A DNA stretch of 46,471 nucleotides, from NCBI GenBank assembly GCA_014384025.1, contig JACNGQ010000174.1, positions 1 through 46,471 on the forward strand, read 5' to 3'. The translations under genes and the position numbers were made by a program. Each line of letters starts with the position of its first letter. The first letter of the stretch is position 1. The notes below the pieces were generated by a model, which made no database searches, was not told where the DNA came from, and worked only from the letters and a program-made list of their open reading frames with translations. Shown in pieces: positions 44,027-46,471 of this stretch. This DNA is from Planctomycetota bacterium (lineage in GTDB: Bacteria; Planctomycetota; Phycisphaerae; Sedimentisphaerales; Anaerobacaceae).

Positions 44027-44323
44027 ATGGCGACAATAACAAAAAAAGAACTTATTGACCGAATCACAAAGAAGACTCGATGTAAGAATATTACCTGCAA
44101 GGAAATAGTGCAGCAATTCCTCGATGAGATAGCAGCGGAGCTTGGCAAGAACAACCGCCTGGAGTTTCGCGATTTTGGAGTCTTCGAAGTCAAAGAACGA
44201 GCTGCAAGAACTGCACAGAACCCCAAAACTCTGGAGAAAGTCCATGTCTCGGCAAAACGGAAAGTAAAGTTCAAAATGGGGCGTGTGATGGGAGAGAGGC
44301 TGAATGACCACAAGGCTAAGTAA
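44027..44323 (+). CDS. HU/IHF-family DNA-binding protein
   Basis: A 98-residue histone-like protein. TKKELIDRITKKTRCKNITCKEIVQQFLDEIAAEL forms the two N-terminal helices. LEFRDFGVFEVKERAARTAQNPKT is the beta-arm core, in which the family's usual GRNPxT arm tip reads AQNPKT (proline retained). The C-terminal VSAKRKVKFKMGRVM completes the fold. It bends or compacts DNA as a dimer. GGGGATTAGCTA precedes the ATG. It lies 67 bp after the subtilase gene and 63 bp before a DUF1080 gene, all co-directional. Whether it is the main chromosomal HU or an accessory paralogue cannot be told from this window. Confidence 0.94.
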   Translation: MATITKKELIDRITKKTRCKNITCKEIVQQFLDEIAAELGKNNRLEFRDFGVFEVKERAARTAQNPKTLEKVHVSAKRKVKFKMGRVMGERLNDHKAK

Positions 44324-44386
44324 TACACTATAGTTTTCCCATCGCTCATTAACAAGTTTGATTCCAAGAGAAATAAGGAGAAGCTG

Positions 44387-45508
44387 ATGATTCGTAAATT
44401 CATACCCTTAACTTTCATAATTGCTTTATCCGTAATCCTATGTGCTTCGGTTGGCGAATCAGCCTCAGCAGAAGAAAATTATGTTACATTGTTCAACGGT
44501 AAAGATCTTAGTGGCTGGGTTCCTGTGGGAACGCCACTCGCATTTACTGTTAAGGAAAACTCCATTTATTCAACCGGAGCCGGACCCTACCCTTCATGGC
44601 TTCGCACCGAGAAAGAATACGAGAACTTTGTCCTCCGTTTCGAGTACCGAACGGATGGATGGTACGAAGGCGGTATTTTGATTCACTGTCCGCTTTATGG
44701 GCCGGGATCTAAAATCGGATTTAAACTCCATCTGCGGCATGATCAGAAAGAATATGGAACCAGGTCTCCAGGAGCCATTTACGATGCGGTGGCACCACGC
44801 AGTATCGCGAATTTGCCTTCGGGCAAATGGAATCGATGTGAAGTGGTATGTGATTGGCCGCGGCTGCGCATTTCGCTCAACGAGACAGTCATCCATGATA
44901 TCGATATGGAAGCCGACGATGCGTTCAGATATAGAATGCGCAAAGGTTTTATGGGTATTCAGAACATTGGCTGCAAAGCATCTTTCAGAAATATTCAAAT
45001 CCGGCCACTTCCGGGTAGGGAGAAATGGATTAATCTGTTCACATCCGGTATGGACAGATTCCGCACGCAAGGAGAGGCGGATTGGCAGATCCAAAACGAT
45101 ATCCTCACCGGCAAGGGTAAAGACGGTACGGCGATCACTAAGGAAGAATTTGAGGGGCCGTTCGAACTTCAGGCATGGGTTAAGACTATCGTCAATGGAA
45201 ATGGCGGCGTGCTCTTTAATTATGGGAAAAGCGGCGTCGAGGTACAATGCTTTAATTCTCCAGACAGTACGAATCCTACAGGTAGTATCTATGGTATAGC
45301 TTCTGCGAAGCGGGTCGTTAGTTATGATGAGGAATGGTTTCTGCTCCAAATCTTTAATAATGGACCAAAAGCTATGGTAATCGTTAATGGCGAAAGAGTC
45401 TGTCAAACCAATAAGCTTAAACCGCCGTATAAAGGGGGTATTGCTTTTCAACAACATACGCCGGGAGCTGTGATTCTCTATCGAGGCGCCAGGATTAAGA
45501 AGCAATAG
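44387..45508 (+). CDS. Exported double DUF1080 (3-keto-disaccharide hydrolase-like) protein
   Basis: A 373-residue protein with a Sec signal (residues ~1-28, ending SASA). Two DUF1080 jelly rolls follow. The first (~30-210) has LFNGKDLSGWVPVG, ENFVLRFEYRT, GILIHC and SGKWNRCEVVCDWPRLRISLNE. The second (~215-370) has INLFTSGMDRFR, FELQAWVKT, NGGVLFNYGKSG and GIAFQQHTPGAVILYRG. Single-domain DUF1080 proteins are ~200-250 residues, so this is a tandem form. It probably binds or cleaves an oxidised disaccharide in the periplasm. AAGGAG precedes the ATG. Repeats begin 11 bases after the stop codon. Confidence 0.9.
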   Translation: MIRKFIPLTFIIALSVILCASVGESASAEENYVTLFNGKDLSGWVPVGTPLAFTVKENSIYSTGAGPYPSWLRTEKEYENFVLRFEYRTDGWYEGGILIHCPLYGPGSKIGFKLHLRHDQKEYGTRSPGAIYDAVAPRSIANLPSGKWNRCEVVCDWPRLRISLNETVIHDIDMEADDAFRYRMRKGFMGIQNIGCKASFRNIQIRPLPGREKWINLFTSGMDRFRTQGEADWQIQNDILTGKGKDGTAITKEEFEGPFELQAWVKTIVNGNGGVLFNYGKSGVEVQCFNSPDSTNPTGSIYGIASAKRVVSYDEEWFLLQIFNNGPKAMVIVNGERVCQTNKLKPPYKGGIAFQQHTPGAVILYRGARIKKQ

Positions 45509-45519
45509 GTCTCTTGAAA

Positions 45520-45772
45520 TTGGCTTTGTATTGGCTTTGTTTTGGGTTTGTTTTTTTCTGGCCATATCCGCATTTTTCTTCATAATCTTTTGTAAATACA
45601 CACTTTGCATCAATTTTGCCCTTTCGACAAATTGGGTTTGAATTGGGTTTGTTTTGGCTTTAATTGGGTTTGAATTGGCTTTGTTTTTTGGCCTGAGCCA
45701 GCGTCTAAAATTACATATATCATTGATACATAAGTACTTATATTCATTTTGCCATTTCTGAAATTGGGTTTG
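45520..45772. repeat. Nine copies of TTGG[GC]TTT[GA] at ~11-bp spacing
   Basis: The 9-mer occurs at 45520, 45531, 45542, 45632, 45643, 45654, 45664, 45675 and 45764. Within the clusters the spacing is 11, 11 / 11, 11, 10, 11 bp. The clusters are separated by 90 and 89 bp. The separating stretches share their right ends (ATTTTGCC, then AATTGGGTTTG), so the whole looks like a degenerate longer unit repeated in tandem. From memory, similar runs are common between genes in Phycisphaerae-type planctomycetes; this could not be checked here. Confidence 0.85.
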
Positions 45773-45821
45773 TTTTGCATAAAAAGGTGTGTCTGGAAAT
45801 ATGTTATAATTGAAAGAGTGC

Positions 45822-45856
45822 CTAAAGTGACTAAAGTGCCTAAAGTTAGCTAAAGT
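45822..45856. repeat. Four direct copies of CTAAAGT
   Basis: CTAAAGT starts at 45822, 45831, 45840 and 45850, i.e. spacings of 9, 9 and 10 bp, with the linker bases GC/GA/TA varying. It is distinct from the 9-mer array upstream. Confidence 0.8.
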
Positions 45857-45989
45857 TGGATAATTGATGCTCATAATTGTTCATTATAGTTAATTATGGA
45901 TACCCGATTACGACATTCGAGGACAAGCTTCCTCCTTCGCCTTTGGCTATGGAGGACAGGCAGGGCAGGCCCCCACAGAATACACCCGC

Positions 45990-46010
45990 TTAGAGTGCAA
46001 AGCACTCTAA
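45990..46010. repeat. Perfect 9-bp inverted repeat
   Basis: TTAGAGTGC (45990-45998) and GCACTCTAA (46002-46010) flank an AAA loop. This is a strong hairpin inside the repeat tail. There is no following T-run and no adjacent gene, so it is more likely part of a mobile or structural repeat than a terminator. Confidence 0.75.
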
Positions 46011-46014
46011 ATAA

Positions 46015-46062
46015 GGGGGCAGGCGGCATTCTAAATGTGGGGGCAGGCGAAAAAAAGCCTGC
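46015..46062. repeat. Duplicated GGGGGCAGGCG and a GCAGGC/GCCTGC hairpin
   Basis: GGGGGCAGGCG occurs at 46015-46025 and 46039-46049. GCAGGC (46043-46048) pairs with GCCTGC (46057-46062) across an A-rich loop. The GC-rich elements contrast sharply with the AT-rich surroundings. Confidence 0.7.
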
Positions 46063-46093
46063 TTCTATAATTAGAGCAATGGACACTTTTGAG

Positions 46094-46366
46094 CTGAAAA
46101 AAGTCTCGATTTTCGATGCTGGATTCTTGTAACTCGTTATATTGGAAGGAGATAGAAAATTATGAAAATTTAGATTTTTGTTTTTAACAGTGAGCGTTTT
46201 TGAACGAAAACGGGGAAAGTTCAAAGTTAAAAGTGTAAAGTGAAAAGTTAAAAGGGAAAAGTTAAGAATTCAAAACGTGGCAAGAATGTGGTTGATTTTG
46301 TCGTTTTTTTGCGGTTTTTCTTAGTTATTTAGCGTTTTTGACTGAAAAATGCTCGATTTTTCGAGG
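46094..46366. repeat. Two dispersed direct-repeat pairs
   Basis: Pair one: CTGAAAAA, then CTCGATTTT and TCGA or CGA, at 46094-46118 and 46342-46366. Pair two: AGCGTTTTTGA followed by two variable bases and GAAAA, at 46193-46210 and 46331-46348 (16 of 18 bases identical). The second copies of both pairs are adjacent, while the first copies are ~75 bp apart, so the segment was duplicated and rearranged. Confidence 0.7.
46216..46264. repeat. Heptanucleotide-period tract, seven units
   Basis: AAAGT (AAAGG in the sixth unit) recurs exactly every 7 bp at 46216, 46223, 46230, 46237, 46244, 46251 and 46258. The unit approximates AAAGTTA with variation in the last two bases. It is a short tandem repeat of the kind that can vary in copy number. 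Confidence 0.85.
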
Positions 46367-46387
46367 TATAGATGATGGAAAGAAATA

Positions 46388-46417
46388 TCGAATATCCAAC
46401 AAGGAATGTCGAATATC
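46388..46417. repeat. Direct repeat TCGAATATC
   Basis: TCGAATATC occurs at 46388-46396 and 46409-46417, 21 bp apart, close to the window end. The repeat tail probably continues beyond the window. Confidence 0.6.
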
Positions 46418-46471
46418 GGGTTCATCCGGGAAATGGGTAGGTGCATTCGGTGTTTCGGACGACCGAGAAAA

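Larger units (their letters stand above)
45509..46471. other. Gene-free tail of 963 bp built from short repeats
   Basis: I find no supportable gene. The stretch is a mosaic of separate repeat families, listed individually, with hairpins and homopurine tracts. On the minus strand its first third stays open by chance because the repeated unit has few stop codons, giving an artefactual Asn/Gln/Lys/Thr-rich peptide. Confidence 0.8.

Noticed and set aside
44594-45874. A 426-codon minus-strand open frame covering the repeat tail and the antisense of the double DUF1080 gene
   Set aside because: Its first third is the Asn/Gln/Lys/Thr-rich translation of the 9-mer array and the rest is antisense to a well-supported gene. 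No ribosome site was found.
45520-46417. CRISPR array
   Set aside because: Repeats are 5-9 bp with spacings of 7-11 bp; there are no 23-40 bp repeats with unique spacers and no cas genes.

Overview
The window looks like chromosomal DNA from a heterotrophic, polysaccharide-degrading planctomycete, plausibly a Phycisphaerae/Sedimentisphaerales-type lineage (inference). The grounds are two Cys-type sulfatases, Tat-exported Gfo/Idh/MocA oxidoreductases, DUF1080 (3-keto-disaccharide hydrolase-like) proteins, a PQQ-type beta-propeller giant, a hydrazine-synthase-alpha-like multihaem protein, and a gene-free tail made of short interspersed repeats. I found no rRNA, tRNA, transposase, integrase or CRISPR array. 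About 28 protein-coding genes are supported, and roughly 20 carry a Sec, Tat or lipoprotein export signal.

Layout. (1) 26-3455: a secreted modular protein with three TYYWR repeats, then a Tat-type oxidoreductase. (2) 3479-10296: a divergent nucleoside-salvage island. The minus strand carries a tandem phosphoribosyltransferase, a CNT nucleoside transporter and an exported endonuclease/phosphatase. The plus strand carries uridine kinase, a LOG/PpnN-like nucleotide hydrolase and a PfkB adenosine-kinase-like enzyme. Together they could degrade external nucleic acid, import nucleosides and reconvert them to nucleotides. (3) 10347-21577: a glycan block with a GH106-like rhamnosidase diverging from GH172 (DUF2961), a second oxidoreductase, an unrecognised barrel-type protein and a neutral-ceramidase-like protein. 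(4) 21626-27837: a propeller-methyltransferase-propeller fusion, an SGNH-like protein and a Tat-exported metallophosphoesterase. (5) 27880-32888: a minus-strand run of two sulfatases and a GH120 beta-xylosidase with both catalytic acids visible. (6) 33195-42241: an exported FucI/AraA-like isomerase-fold protein, the multihaem protein, a DUF1080 lipoprotein, a flavoredoxin-like protein, a concanavalin-plus-barrel protein and an alpha/beta-hydrolase lipoprotein. (7) 42619-45508: a membrane-anchored compact subtilase with a HEAT-like tail, an HU/IHF-type DNA-binding protein and a double DUF1080 protein. (8) 45509-46471: no gene, but several repeat families, including nine copies of a 9-mer set about 11 bp apart and a 7-bp-period tract.

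Together regions 3-7 resemble a loosely organised degradation locus for sulfated, acylated, xylose- and rhamnose-containing polysaccharide. Region 2 is a self-contained nucleoside-scavenging module. The least explained items are the propeller-methyltransferase fusion, the exported isomerase-fold protein, the 934-residue barrel protein, the compact subtilase and the repeat tail. All functional calls rest on reading motifs; no database search was possible.
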